Shown: positions 8,277 to 17,082 of the stretch, piece by piece
How the letters are laid out: every line of letters begins with the position of its first letter
Position numbering within the stretch: the stretch's first letter is position 1
NCBI RefSeq assembly: GCF_026340095.1
Contig: NZ_JAPEPO010000003.1
Span: 310,001-374,000 of the forward strand
DNA length: 64,000 nucleotides
Direction of reading: 5' to 3'
Source: Streptomyces sp. NBC_01446
GTDB taxonomy: Bacteria > Actinomycetota > Actinomycetes > Streptomycetales > Streptomycetaceae
Made by a program: the position numbers and the translations under genes
Notes under the pieces: model-generated
Told to the model about the DNA's origin: nothing
Database searches by the model: none
The model's input: the letters and a program-made list of their open reading frames with translations, nothing else

Positions 8277-8684
8277 ATGGCCGTCAACCTGGTAAACCCG
8301 AGTGGATTGCCCAAGATCGATGTCTACCGGCAGGTGTCGATCGCAACGGGGTCGAAGCTGGTCTTCATCGCCGGGCAGGTCGCCTGGGATGCCGAGGGGA
8401 TCACGGTCGGCGAAGGCGACCTCGCCGCGCAGGTCGAGCAGTGCTACCTCAACATCGGCACCGCTTTGGCCGAGGCTGGCGGCTCCTTCGACGACGTGGC
8501 GAAACTGACCTTCTACGTCGTCGACTGGACCCCCGACAAGATGCCGCCGCTGCTCGAGGGGATCTCCCGGGCGGCCGCAAAGCTGGGCACCACCCCGGTC
8601 CCGCCGGCCACGCTGCTGGGCGTTGCGGCACTGGACGTTCCCGACCATCTGGTCGAGATCGAAGCCACCGCGGTCCTCGACTGA
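8277..8684 (+). CDS. RidA/YjgF-family protein
   Basis: The ATG at 8277 follows a strong RBS (aaggagg, 8262-8268). The 135-aa protein has the RidA fold signature: VFIAGQVAWDAEG, QVEQCYLNIGTALAEAGGS, FYVVDW and ATLLGVAAL. RidA proteins are cytosolic trimers that hydrolyse reactive enamine/imine intermediates, and many subgroups have lost that activity. The usual catalytic Arg (in xGVRAL) is not seen here: the position reads LLGVAALDVPDHLVEIEAT, so the activity may differ. The gene is probably controlled by the divergent HxlR protein. Confidence 0.85.
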   Translation: MAVNLVNPSGLPKIDVYRQVSIATGSKLVFIAGQVAWDAEGITVGEGDLAAQVEQCYLNIGTALAEAGGSFDDVAKLTFYVVDWTPDKMPPLLEGISRAAAKLGTTPVPPATLLGVAALDVPDHLVEIEATAVLD

Positions 8685-8701
8685 ACAGATGCCCTTCGGC
8701 C

Positions 8702-8735
8702 GCTGAGCACCGAAGTGGCCAACTGCGGTGCTCAG
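8702..8735 (+). terminator. stem-loop after the RidA-like gene
   Basis: ctgagcaccg (8702-8711) pairs perfectly with cggtgctcag (8726-8735) across a 14-nt loop, 17 bp after the stop codon. There is no long T-tract, which is usual for Streptomyces terminators. Confidence 0.65.
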
Positions 8736-9062
8736 TTGCCAACCAGCGTGCTCGGCACATCATGTCTGGTTCGCGGCTTGCCGGTGGTTACGAGATCTAC
8801 CGCTTCGGAGGCTGGGAACTCACCTAGTCCTGTCGGCCGACGCCGGCGGGCCGAGGCCCGCCGCACGCGCGCACCAGGACGGCTGAGCGGCTGGCGGGAC
8901 GACTCGGGGGCACTGGCGTGGGTATGGGTGCGGTGGTGTCGTTGGCGGCGGAGGCGTTGTTCTTGAGCGGAGACAGAAGTGACCGGCCGGCGGCCTCTCT
9001 CGTGCCCGGAGAGCCACAGAGGTCGGCCCCCGGCCGGTGGTCTGTGCTCGGAACTGCCGGGA
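8736..9062. other. 327 bp, no gene seen
   Basis: GC-rich intergenic DNA between two convergent genes. No convincing frame or repeat was found. Confidence 0.35.
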
Positions 9063-9248
9063 CTACATCGGGTGGATGTCCGGCTTGCCCGTACCGCCTG
9101 CCTGCTCGCTCTGCTCCTTGAGGTGACGGGCCTTGTCCTTCAGACGCTGACGCTCGGCCGGGTCGGTGGTGCGTTCCGCAGCCTGTTCCAGGTCCTGAAC
9201 CTTCGCACGGATCTGCTGGGCACGACCGGACTCACCTGCAGCGCTCAT
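9063..9248 (-). CDS. DUF6381-like small coiled-coil protein
   Basis: The ATG at 9248 has a good RBS (AAGGAG five bases before). The 61-aa protein reads MSAAGESGRAQQIRAKVQDL, then a charged coiled coil (EQAAERTTDPAERQRLKDKA) and ends DIHPM. I recognise this as the small Streptomyces DUF6381 type, often present in several copies per genome and of unknown role. The GTG at 9254 is possible but fits the RBS less well. Confidence 0.7.
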   Translation of the reverse strand: MSAAGESGRAQQIRAKVQDLEQAAERTTDPAERQRLKDKARHLKEQSEQAGGTGKPDIHPM

Positions 9249-9577
9249 GATCACTCCTTGGGTGATGGGGAAGAGCGGGCCACATCAGCGAAACAGGACC
9301 CGTCACCCCCTGCATCTCGATCAATCACCCACTGTTATCAATGCAGTTGGAAAGTCCCTCGCGGAACGGCGTGCCGGACCCTGCTCACGTTGTGGGGTGC
9401 TCTCACTCAGTGGCTCCGGTCCCACGGGATCGGATACGAGACGGTCGACGTCGGCCGGCCCCTCAGCCTGTCCCAATCCGGGAACTTCACCGGATACACG
9501 GCGGTCGACCGGGGGCGGGGCAGCCAGGCGGCACTCATAGCGAGCCAGATCGCCAGAAAAGCCACTATTATTAAAGA
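9249..9577. other. 329 bp, no recognised gene
   Basis: The gap holds the promoter of the DUF6381 gene and an AT-richer patch near 9560-9590. Frames here have no stops for about 60 codons but show no recognisable motif. Confidence 0.35.
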
Positions 9578-9781
9578 ATGGGCAAAAAAGAGCATGAGGC
9601 CGCGCGGCGTGGCTCGCTGCTATGCCCGGTCTGCAAGAAACGCGTAGACACGGTGATCAAAGGACGCCACAAGTCCCTCGGCGTCTACGTACCGGTGTGG
9701 GGCCCAGTCCCCTGCCAAAACCCCGACTGCCGCGAGCATGCGGAGGCCCCGGTGCGCACCAGGACTCGGGACCACCCATAG
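9578..9781 (+). CDS. small zinc-ribbon protein
   Basis: The 67-aa protein has a CPVCKKRVDTVIKGRHKSLG segment followed by CQNPDC, so two Cys pairs (C-x2-C and C-x4-C) could hold one zinc. Proteins of this type occur near Streptomyces plasmid-transfer or integrative-element genes, but no transfer gene is adjacent here. The ATG at 9578 has only a weak upstream purine stretch (taaagaa). The function is unknown. The preserved Cys spacing argues for a real gene. Confidence 0.5.
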   Translation: MGKKEHEAARRGSLLCPVCKKRVDTVIKGRHKSLGVYVPVWGPVPCQNPDCREHAEAPVRTRTRDHP

Positions 9782-10422
9782 ACGGCCCGTCAGTCCAACA
9801 CCGGACGCCCAGGGACCATGTAACCCGCCGGTAGGGATTTAGAGATTCACCGACGACGGCGGACGGCCGGGAGGGACGGCGGGGAGGAGGAGTAGCTCCC
9901 CCGGGGCTCGCCTGAATGGGGCACATCTAAGAAGCCGTATGTATACCGATCAGCGGGCTCGGGGTTCGTACAGGGATCCTGAGGGATGATGTCGGCCGAT
10001 CTCGACGAGGTCGGTGGTGCCGGGCGGGTACGGTCTCGACGTTGGCGAGGGTGGCCGCGACATGGACCATGATGTGCGGTCGGCGCGTTTCGCACGCCTC
10101 GGTGACGTGGTCGCCGCGCCGGCACATGCAGCGCGCTTGATCGTGTAGCTTCCCGGCATACCGCGATGCGGTCGGGTGCCGTGGCTCCGATGGTGCGGAG
10201 GTCGGTGGCCAGGACGTCGGGCAGGTCGAGGTCGGGCCGCAGGACCGGCTCTGGTGAGCAGGCCAGGCGGTGAACGTACTCGCTGAGCTCGCCTGGGAAG
10301 GCTGTGCTGTCGCGCGAGGTGTCGCGGATGCAGTGGACCGAACCCGTCGTGCGGAACGAAATCGCACCTCGGCAGCGCAACTGCCTGTAACGCATCGGTG
10401 TCCGTGCATGGATAGCTTCGTC
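9782..10422. other. 641 bp without a supported gene
   Basis: Both strands carry open but motif-free frames. The minus-strand frame near 9990-10150 has a Cys/His-rich patch (CMCRRGDHVTEAC) that may be the remnant of a lost gene. Nothing in it can be named. Confidence 0.35.
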
Positions 10423-11400
10423 TTACTGCTCCTCCGCGTTGGCTCGGCGTGCTGTGCTGAAGCGTCGCTGATAGGCGGTGGGGCTGAGCGACAATTCCCT
10501 CACGAAAACTCTCCGCATACTTTCGTACTTCGGGAATCCGGCAAGGGATGCCGTCTGCGTTGCGGTATGCCCTTGGTCGAGTAGAGCTTTCGCCATGTCG
10601 AACCGGATCATCTCCACGTACCGGGCCGGCGTCGTGGACAGCTCGTCGTGGAAGAGCCGCGTGAGATGCCGAGGGCTCACATTGAGGTGCTTGGCGAGTT
10701 CGCCGAGTGAGTGGTTTCCCCCGGGATTCGCCGTGATCAAGTCGGTGATTTTGCGGAGGGCGGGAGATCGGGGCGGCGGTCCTTGCAGTGGGGCGGAGAA
10801 CTGTGACTGGCCGCCCGAACGCTGCAGATAGACCACCAGGGCGCGGGCGACGTCGCGGGTTAGATCAGGGCCGTGATCCTCCTCGACGAGTGCCAGTGCC
10901 AGGTCGATGCCGGCGGTCACGCCCGCCGAGGTGTAGGTGGTGCCGTCACGGACGTAGATCGCGTCGGGTTCGACGCGGCTGGCCCGGCAGCGGGCGGCGA
11001 GCTCGTGCGCGACCTTCCAGTGGGTGGTCGCGCGCTTGCCGTCCAGGAGGCCGGCGGCGCCGAGGATGAATGCTCCGGTGCAGATGGACGCGACCCGGCC
11101 GGCCCGGCCCGCCAGCGTTCGCGTGGCCTCGATCAGATAACGGGGGACCGGTGTGCGCGGGTAGAGGTCTGCGCCGGCCACCAGGAACGTGTCGGGAGCA
11201 GGCTCCGTGGCGGCGGCGTCGACCGCGATCCGGATCCCGATGGACGAGGTGACATCGGCACCGGTCGGTGACACCAGCGCGATCGTGTAGTCGGCACCGA
11301 GCCGGTTCGCTTCCCCGAACACCTCCGCGGGGCCGACGACGTCCAGGAGTTTGACCCCGTCGTAGACGAGGATCGCAACCCGATGCGTGGCGGAGCCCAC
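10423..11400 (-). CDS. GlxA-type transcriptional regulator (DJ-1/PfpI + AraC)
   Basis: Starting at GTG 11400 the protein begins VGSATHRVAILVYDGVKLLD, a DJ-1/PfpI-like domain (residues 1-190), with VASICTGAFILGAAGLLDGK as the nucleophile-elbow-like loop including Cys. It ends in an AraC DNA-binding domain (SLGELAKHLNVSPRHLTRLF and TATQTASLAGFPKYESMRRV). The frame can be extended upstream to GTG 11514, but those 38 residues are Pro/Ser-rich and lie over the divergent promoter. It is divergent from the HD-domain gene, which it probably activates in response to a small nitrogen compound (inference). Confidence 0.85.
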   Translation of the reverse strand: MGSATHRVAILVYDGVKLLDVVGPAEVFGEANRLGADYTIALVSPTGADVTSSIGIRIAVDAAATEPAPDTFLVAGADLYPRTPVPRYLIEATRTLAGRAGRVASICTGAFILGAAGLLDGKRATTHWKVAHELAARCRASRVEPDAIYVRDGTTYTSAGVTAGIDLALALVEEDHGPDLTRDVARALVVYLQRSGGQSQFSAPLQGPPPRSPALRKITDLITANPGGNHSLGELAKHLNVSPRHLTRLFHDELSTTPARYVEMIRFDMAKALLDQGHTATQTASLAGFPKYESMRRVFVRELSLSPTAYQRRFSTARRANAEEQ

Positions 11401-11513
11401 AACCCCGCTGCCCGCCTGTCCGGATTCGGGTGACTCATGGCCGGACCGAGGGAGCGCCGGACGCCGGGTGGTTGGCAGTGTGGAAGACGGACGCACCGTC
11501 CATTCGTAACACA

Positions 11514-11523
11514 CCGATATCGG
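11514..11523. promoter_or_regulatory. palindrome before the HD-domain gene
   Basis: ccgatatcgg is a perfect 10-bp palindrome immediately before the RBS (ggaagga) of the HD-domain gene, in the gap shared with the divergent GlxA-type gene. It is a candidate regulator site. Confidence 0.3.
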
Positions 11524-11537
11524 AAGGAGCAGAGGTC

Positions 11538-12176
11538 ATGAGCGAGATCATCGCGGGGGTGGAGATTCCTGAAACGGCAGCGGTCGCCGAGGCCACCCGC
11601 CTCATGCAGGAGATGACCAGCCCCCTCCTCTACCACCACTCCCGGCGCGTTTTCGTCTTCGGCGCCTTGCATGCTCACAGGCTCGGCCTGGAGCCCGACC
11701 CGGAGCTTCTCTACCTGTCCGCCATGTTTCACGACACCGGCCTTTTGACGCCGTTTTCCGACGTTGAGCAGCGCTTCGAGGTCGATGGAGCCGACCAGGC
11801 ACGCAAGTTCATGCTCGACCGCGGTTTCCCGGCCTCGGCGGCCGACGTGGTGTGGACGGCGATCGCGCTGCACACGACCCCGGGAATTCCCGGGCGGATG
11901 GGCCCGGAGATCGCCATCACGAATCTGGGGGTTCTGACCGACGTGCTCGGCCTGGGCCTGAACGAGCTGGAACGCAGCCAGGTGGACGAGATCACCGCCA
12001 TCCATCCGCGGGGCGACTTCAAGAACGAGTTTTTGCAGGCCTTCGTCGAGGGACTCAAGCACCGCCCGGAGACCACGAACGGAACCGTGAACTCGGATGT
12101 GCTGGAGCATTTCATTCCCGGCTTCCAGCGCACCACCACGGTCGAGCGCATCATGGGCGCTCCCTGGCCGAGCTGA
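11538..12176 (+). CDS. HD-domain protein, cyanamide hydratase-like
   Basis: The 212-aa protein has the metal-binding HD motif: LLYHHSRRVFVFGALHA (first His), LYLSAMFHDTGL (His-Asp pair) and WTAIALHTTPGIPGRMG (later His). The arrangement resembles fungal and bacterial cyanamide hydratase-type HD enzymes, which hydrate a nitrile-like group to urea. The ATG at 11538 has two purine-rich stretches upstream. It is divergent from the GlxA-type regulator and 26 bp before an MFS gene, so detoxification plus export is a likely theme. The substrate is inference. Confidence 0.78.
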   Translation: MSEIIAGVEIPETAAVAEATRLMQEMTSPLLYHHSRRVFVFGALHAHRLGLEPDPELLYLSAMFHDTGLLTPFSDVEQRFEVDGADQARKFMLDRGFPASAADVVWTAIALHTTPGIPGRMGPEIAITNLGVLTDVLGLGLNELERSQVDEITAIHPRGDFKNEFLQAFVEGLKHRPETTNGTVNSDVLEHFIPGFQRTTTVERIMGAPWPS

Positions 12177-12202
12177 TCAAGGCGCCACAAAAAGGCAACG
12201 TG

Positions 12203-13641
12203 ATGAGACGCGTGAGTCGCCCCCGCGACGGGCGTCGTCTCGGGCGAGGCGCAGCCTTCGCCGTGCTGGCCTGCGCCACTGTGGTGATGATGGCCACGGC
12301 AAGCGCACCGTCACCGATCTATCCGCTGTACCGGGAGCGTTGGGGTCTGTCGGTCACGATGCTGACAGTGATCTTCGCGGTGTATGTCGTGGGTCTGCTC
12401 GGTGCCCTGCTGACGGTCGGATCGCTGAGCGACCAGCTGGGGCGCCGCCCGGTGCTGGTCGCCGCCCTTCTGGTGGCGGCGGCCAGCACGGCGGTTTTCT
12501 GGACGGCCGACGGCGTCGTCTCCCTCCTGATCGCCCGGGTGGTGCAGGGCATCGCCACGGGGACGGCCACGGGCGCTCTTGCCGCCGGACTGGTCGAGCT
12601 CTCACCCAAGAGACGTCCGCAGCTGGGGCCCACGACGACGGCGGTGGGCACGAGTATCGGCATGGCCACCGGCGCCGGAGTGGTGGGGCTGCTGGTTCAG
12701 TCGACCTCACGCCCCGATGCGTATGTCTTTCCCGTCCTGACGCTGACCTTCGTCGTTCTGGCCGCGGTCGTCCTCACGATCCCTGGGACCCTCGTCTCGC
12801 GAGCGATGGGACTGGCGTCGTTGCGACCGAGTGTCCGGGTTCCTCGGGAAGTGCGGCCGGAGTTCTTCCCCTCCGTTCCCGCCCTGGTCGCGGGGTGGTC
12901 CGTCACGGGTCTGTTCCTCGCGCTCACTCCGTCCCTGGTGAGCAATGTCCTGCATGTGCGGTCCGGCGCTGCGGGCGGGCTCAGCATCGCGGCGCTGTTT
13001 CTGGCCAACAGCGTGGGCGGGTTGTGGTCCGTTCGGCATACGGCACGGCTCGCCACCTTGCTGGGGGCGGTTCTCCTGACTCTGGGTGCGTCCGGGCTGG
13101 CGGTGGCCATCGCTGTTGCGTCGCCGGCCATATACGTGGGCGGGTCATCGCGGGGCTGGGCGTCGGCCTGACGTTCAACGGCAACCTCCGCGCCATCAGC
13201 GCGGTCACCACCGCGAACTCGCGGTCGGAGGTCTTCTCGGCCGTCTACGTGATCAGCTATGCGGCGTTGAGTCTTCCGGCCCTCGCGGCCGGGCTCGCGG
13301 CGCCCTCATGGGGGCTGGAGACCACGGGCTATCTGTCCGTCGGCTTCGTCGGGGCGCTGTCCTTGGGTGCGGCCCTGCACGCCGACAATCACGTGCTCAC
13401 ATGCCCACCGGCGATCCGATACGCACGGGCTGGGAAAGCGGACCTCACAGCGAACGGTCCCGCTGCTGAGCGCGCCGCACGCCCCACGCCGACACCATCC
13501 CCAAAGCAGCTTGATCAGGACTTACGGCTGCCGTGTCGGAGCGGGTCGGCTCGCTTCTGCGGAGCTGTCTTCGAAGATCCTGAGACCGAAATAGCTACGC
13601 TGCATCCGCAAACTGGAGGAGGTTGCGATCTGCATGGGTGA
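12203..13641 (+). pseudogene. MFS transporter, frameshifted
   Basis: From ATG 12203 the protein shows a 12-helix MFS pattern: PSPIYPLYRERWGLSVTMLT, then GSLSDQLGRRPVLVAALLVA (motif A loop) and VQGIATGTATGALAAGL. The first frame stops at 13171. From about 13140 the homologous continuation (AGLGVGLTFNGNLRAISAVT ... AALSLPALAAGLAA) lies in another frame, so an indel near 13130-13150 removes the last two or three helices. The second frame is transporter-like to about 13440 and then runs on to 13641. It was probably a drug or metabolite exporter in an operon with the HD-domain gene. Confidence 0.8.
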
Positions 13642-14524
13642 CGGGCACGGGCCCGGAGGGTCTGAGCAGGAGGACCCGCTCGGAGCCGAATGGGAGAGGC
13701 ACCGGGGCGCGGTCTTCGGTGTGGCCTACCGGCTGCTGGGGACTGTGGCCGATGCCGAGGATGTCACCCAGGACGTGTGGCTGCGGGCGGCCGGAGCGGA
13801 TCTGCAGGACATCGATGATCTGCGGGCCTGGCTGGTGACGGTGGCCGCGCGACGGTCGTACGACATCCTCAAGAGCGCCCGCTTCCGCCGGGAGACCTAT
13901 GTCGGTCCGTGGCTGCCGGAGCCGCTGCTGACAGGGCCGGACGCGTCGCAGCCGGTCCTCGTCGACGAGTCCGTCAGCTCGGCGATGCTCCTGATCATGG
14001 ACGAGCTGAGCCCGCCGGAGCGGGTGGCCTTCGTCCTGCAGGATGTCTTCGGCCTGGAGTTCGGCCGGATCGCCGAAGTGCTGGACGTCTCCGTGCCGGG
14101 TGCCCGGCAGCTCGCCTCGCGGGCGCGACGGCGGGTGGCCAAGGCGAAGCAGTCCACGCCGCAGGCGTCGAAAGCCGAGCGCGAACGCGTCCTCACGGTC
14201 TTCCGCGCCGCCTACGAGGCCGGAGACCTGGAGGGTCTGGTCAGGCTCCTCCACCCGGACGCCGTCTACGTCACCGACGGCGGCGGCAAGGTCTTGGCGG
14301 CACGCAAACTCATCCACGGCGGCGAGCGCGTCGCCGAAGTCATGGTGCGTACGGGGCGCCAGTGGCACCCGGACCGTATCGACTTCGCCGAGGTCGGCGG
14401 CGAGCTCGCCCTCGTGTTCCACCGGGAAGGCCGGGTCTACTCCGTCGACACGGTCCAGATCACAGATGGTCTGATCACCGCGTACCGCAGGGTCCTCAAT
14501 CCCGACAAACTCGTGCGTGTCTGA
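13634..14524 (+). CDS. sigJ: ECF41-group sigma factor (SigJ type)
   Basis: The 296-aa protein has sigma region 2 (GVAYRLLGTVADAEDVTQDV, residues 29-48), region 4 (LSPPERVAFVLQDVFGLEFG) and a SnoaL-like C-terminal domain. The three signature motifs I know for ECF41 are all present: WLPEP (93-97) in the linker, DGGGK (215-219) and NPDKL (289-293) at the end. In ECF41 proteins the C-terminal extension replaces an anti-sigma factor and tunes activity. A matching ECF41 promoter begins 3 bp after the stop codon, and the genes behind it are the oxidoreductase/cupin/CMD set expected of this group. The gene overlaps the broken end of the MFS frame by 8 bp. Confidence 0.92.
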   Translation: MGDGHGPGGSEQEDPLGAEWERHRGAVFGVAYRLLGTVADAEDVTQDVWLRAAGADLQDIDDLRAWLVTVAARRSYDILKSARFRRETYVGPWLPEPLLTGPDASQPVLVDESVSSAMLLIMDELSPPERVAFVLQDVFGLEFGRIAEVLDVSVPGARQLASRARRRVAKAKQSTPQASKAERERVLTVFRAAYEAGDLEGLVRLLHPDAVYVTDGGGKVLAARKLIHGGERVAEVMVRTGRQWHPDRIDFAEVGGELALVFHREGRVYSVDTVQITDGLITAYRRVLNPDKLVRV

Positions 14525-14526
14525 GC

Positions 14527-14553
14527 TGTCACACCCGGAGGGGCTACCTCGTC
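14527..14553 (+). promoter_or_regulatory. ECF41 promoter (TGTCACA-16-CGTC)
   Basis: tgtcaca at 14527-14533 and cgtc at 14550-14553 are separated by 16 bp. The published consensus for ECF41 sigma factors, as I recall it, is TGTCACA in the -35 region and CGTC in the -10 region. The site lies directly behind the sigma gene and 150 bp before the oxidoreductase start, facing it. I saw no second TGTCACA/CGTC pair at this spacing nearby. Confidence 0.85.
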
Positions 14554-14705
14554 TGCCTGATGAGAACGCACAACGGGCGACGAAGGAAGACGCCAGAGCA
14601 GGTGAGATCGATCATGCGGCACGGCATACATCCACCTGCAGCCGCTACGAGCCCTGCGCGCGAGCGGGCTGTGCGCTCGGGTCGCCCCTCCCAGTAAGGA
14701 TCTGT

Positions 14706-15626
14706 ATGCAAGCCATCACAGTGCGAGACCGTGACGCCGGTCTTGCCGGGATGTCCCTGACGGACATGCCCCACCCCCATGCGGCCGAGAACGACGTCAT
14801 CGTCCGGGTGCACGCCGCCGGCTTCACCCCTGGCGAGCTGGACTGGCCCGCCACGTGGACCGATCGCGGCGGCCGCGACCGGACGCCGAGCGTGCCCGGG
14901 CACGAGCTGTCCGGTGTCGTCGTAGAGCTGGGGTACGGCACCACCGGCCTGAGCGTCGGACAGCGGGTGTTCGGCCTGGCCGATTGGACCCGTAACGGCT
15001 CGCTCGCCGAGTACACCGCGGTGGAGGCCCGCAACCTCGCCCCGCTGCCGGCGGACATCGACGACACCGTGGCCGCCGCGCTGCCGATCTCCGGGCTGAC
15101 CGCCTGGCAGGGCCTGTTCGACCACGGCCGCCTCACCACAGGCCAGACCGTCCTGATCCATGGTGCCGCGGGCGGCGTCGGCTCGATCGCGGTACAGCTC
15201 GCCCGCGAGGCCGGCGCCCGCGTCATCGGCACCGGCCGCGCCTCAGGCAGGGACATGGCACTCGCACTCGGCGTCGACACCTTCATCGACCTGCAGACCG
15301 AGAAGCTGGAGGACGCCGGCGAGGCCGACGTCGTGTTCGACGTGATCGGCGGCGACATCCTCGACCGCTCGGCCGCCCTCGTCCGGGCCGGTGGCACGCT
15401 CGTCTCCATCGTCATGCCGCCCAAGGTCCACCCCAAGGACGGGCGTGCAATCTTCTTCGTCGTCGAACCCGACCGCGCCCGGCTCGCCGACCTCGCCAAG
15501 CGGCTGAGGGACGGCCGGCTCAAGCCGCTCGTCGGTGCGGTGCGGCCACTCGCCGAGGCAGCCGCCGCGTTCGCCCCCGGCAAGCGCACCCCGGGCAAGA
15601 CGATCATCCGCGTCACGGAACACTGA
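14706..15626 (+). CDS. zinc-type MDR NADP-dependent oxidoreductase
   Basis: The 306-aa protein starts at ATG 14706 after agtaagga. It has the quinone-oxidoreductase/MDR fold: PGHELSGVVVELG (catalytic domain), QTVLIHGAAGGVGSIAVQLA (nucleotide-binding AAxGGVG) and a C-terminal GKTIIRVTEH. The structural zinc cysteines are absent, as in quinone reductase-type MDRs. It should reduce an enone or quinone with NADPH in the cytosol. It is the first gene behind the ECF41 promoter. The 180-bp leader between promoter and start is long and contains no obvious gene. Confidence 0.9.
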   Translation: MQAITVRDRDAGLAGMSLTDMPHPHAAENDVIVRVHAAGFTPGELDWPATWTDRGGRDRTPSVPGHELSGVVVELGYGTTGLSVGQRVFGLADWTRNGSLAEYTAVEARNLAPLPADIDDTVAAALPISGLTAWQGLFDHGRLTTGQTVLIHGAAGGVGSIAVQLAREAGARVIGTGRASGRDMALALGVDTFIDLQTEKLEDAGEADVVFDVIGGDILDRSAALVRAGGTLVSIVMPPKVHPKDGRAIFFVVEPDRARLADLAKRLRDGRLKPLVGAVRPLAEAAAAFAPGKRTPGKTIIRVTEH

Positions 15627-15641
15627 ATCAGGAGACCCATC

Positions 15642-16124
15642 GTGATCGGAATGCGAATCGCCACCGGCTTCCTGGCCGTCGCCACGCTGACGGCGGCCAC
15701 GGCCTGCTCGACCTCGGACCAGCCCACCCACGCCAGGGGCACGACCGCGGCCATGGCATCGCCTGCGGCCAGGGCATCAACACGCCCCACCGAAACCCTC
15801 AAGCCGCTGCTCCAGCAGGCCCTTCCGAATGTGAAGGGCAAGACGTTCACCTCGGCAATCGTGGACTTCCCGCCCAACGCAAGCGCGCTGCCGCACCGGC
15901 ACGGCCAGGCGTTCGTCTACGCCTACGTCCTCGAAGGCACCGTGCGCAGCCAGCTCGCCGGCAAGCCCGCGACTACCTACCACCAGGGCGAGAACTGGGT
16001 CGAGCAGCCGGGCGCCCACCATGTCCTCACCGAGAACACCAGCCCGACCGAACGGGCCAGGCTCCTGGTCGTCTTCGTCTCCAACACCGGAGAAAAACTC
16101 AAGGTCGACGATCAGGCGTCGTAG
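15642..16124 (+). CDS. cupin-domain lipoprotein
   Basis: From GTG 15642 (RBS ggag at 15631-15634) the 160-aa protein has a signal peptide (GMRIATGFLAVATLTAATAC) with a lipobox-like Cys near residue 22 and a Ser/Thr/Ala-rich linker. One cupin barrel follows, with PHRHGQAFVYAYVLEGTV supplying the metal His/Glu positions and PGAHHVLTEN. It should sit on the outer face of the membrane. It lies 15 bp after the oxidoreductase, in the same operon. The substrate is unknown. Extracytoplasmic cupins often accompany redox-stress genes. Confidence 0.85.
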   Translation: MIGMRIATGFLAVATLTAATACSTSDQPTHARGTTAAMASPAARASTRPTETLKPLLQQALPNVKGKTFTSAIVDFPPNASALPHRHGQAFVYAYVLEGTVRSQLAGKPATTYHQGENWVEQPGAHHVLTENTSPTERARLLVVFVSNTGEKLKVDDQAS

Positions 16125-16250
16125 CCCGCGGCACGCAGCGGGCGGCACCGCCCCGCCCACCACTCGGCCCCTGCCAAACACACCCGACCGACCGGCCCCC
16201 CATGCACGCCAAGTGCGCGGCGCAGGCCACCCGAACGAATCGAAGGAATC

Positions 16251-16709
16251 ATGACCGACCCCCAGCGCATCAACATCGGCAAGCAGCACCCGGCCGCCTA
16301 CAAGACCCTCATCGCCCTGTCGTCACAGGTGGAAGAGGCCACCGCCGCAGCGGGCCTCGACCCGCTCCTGGTCGAACTGCTGAGGATCCGCACCTCCCAG
16401 ATCAACGGCTGCTCGTTCTGCCTGCGCATGCACACCCGTGACGCCCTCAAGAAGGGCGAAAACCCTGACCGGATCGCCGTGCTGCCCGCCTGGGCAGAGA
16501 CCGGCTACTTCTCCGAGACGGACCGCGCCGCCCTCCGCCTGACCGAGGCGATCACACGCGTGCCGGACGGACACGTCAGCGACGAGGACTTCAACGCCGC
16601 CGCGGCCGTACTCACCGCAGACCAGGTCTCGGCAATCGCCTGGCTGGCAACCGTGATGAACGCCTTCAACCGCGTCGCGATCACCAGCCGGTATCCCGTC
16701 GGCAGCTGA
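16251..16709 (+). CDS. carboxymuconolactone decarboxylase (AhpD-like) protein
   Basis: The 152-aa protein carries the AhpD-type redox motif in INGCSFCLRMHTRDA (Cys-x2-Cys...His) and the family ending NAFNRVAITSRYPVG. AhpD-like CMD proteins have peroxidase/disulfide-reductase activity rather than true lactone decarboxylation. ECF41 sigma factors are classically linked to COE genes (carboxymuconolactone decarboxylase, oxidoreductase, epimerase), and this gene completes that picture. The ATG at 16251 has the RBS gaagga. The 126-bp gap after the cupin gene shows no clear promoter, so co-transcription is likely. Confidence 0.9.
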   Translation: MTDPQRINIGKQHPAAYKTLIALSSQVEEATAAAGLDPLLVELLRIRTSQINGCSFCLRMHTRDALKKGENPDRIAVLPAWAETGYFSETDRAALRLTEAITRVPDGHVSDEDFNAAAAVLTADQVSAIAWLATVMNAFNRVAITSRYPVGS

Positions 16710-17029
16710 CCTCGACGGTGACACCGGCGGTGATACGGGCTGCCGCAGCCTCCCCCGTCGTGAAGGTAATGGTGGAATCACTCGGGCAGCTTGTGCGAGC
16801 TGCCCCGGCCCACACAAGCGCGGAGGCCTTCGACGGCGTACCTGCACGGGAAACGGCCAGGGGAGCCAGGTCGAGGCGCTTGTCCATGTCGAGGTGGAAG
16901 GTGCCGTACGGGTTGGCGTTGGACCAGAACGGGTCGGTCAGGCCGCGCCGGTCCATCCGATCCCTGAGCAGTGGTAGTCGAACGTGGTTCCCGGTGGGGT
17001 GATCCTGGTCGGGTGAGAGCATGGAGACG
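16710..17029. other. 320 bp with a possible decayed gene
   Basis: The minus frame reads DRRGLTDPFWSNANPYGTFH and continues with LDMDKRLDLAPLAVSRAG, which looks like genuine protein but has no start or family I can name. It may be the tail of a transposase-like gene. It ends at the inverted repeat at 17030-17081. Confidence 0.3.
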
Positions 17030-17081
17030 GGGCCTCCTGAACAGCTCGTGGGTGTCGAATCCGTAGAGCATCAGGAGGCCC
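17030..17081. repeat. 11-bp perfect inverted repeat
   Basis: gggcctcctga (17030-17040) and tcaggaggccc (17071-17081) are exact reverse complements 30 bp apart. They lie immediately before the IS5-type transposase frame, so they may be a structured end of a mobile element or a transcription stop. Confidence 0.5.
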
Positions 17082-17082
17082 T

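Noticed and set aside
9407..9595. 62-codon minus frame with a hydrophobic start (MLFFAHSLIIVAFLAIWLAM)
   Set aside because: It lies opposite the start of the zinc-ribbon gene, lacks an RBS and has no recognised relatives. Kept only as a possibility.
9927..10409. 160-codon minus frame with Cys/His residues
   Set aside because: No start context, no family, and composition close to random high-GC frames.
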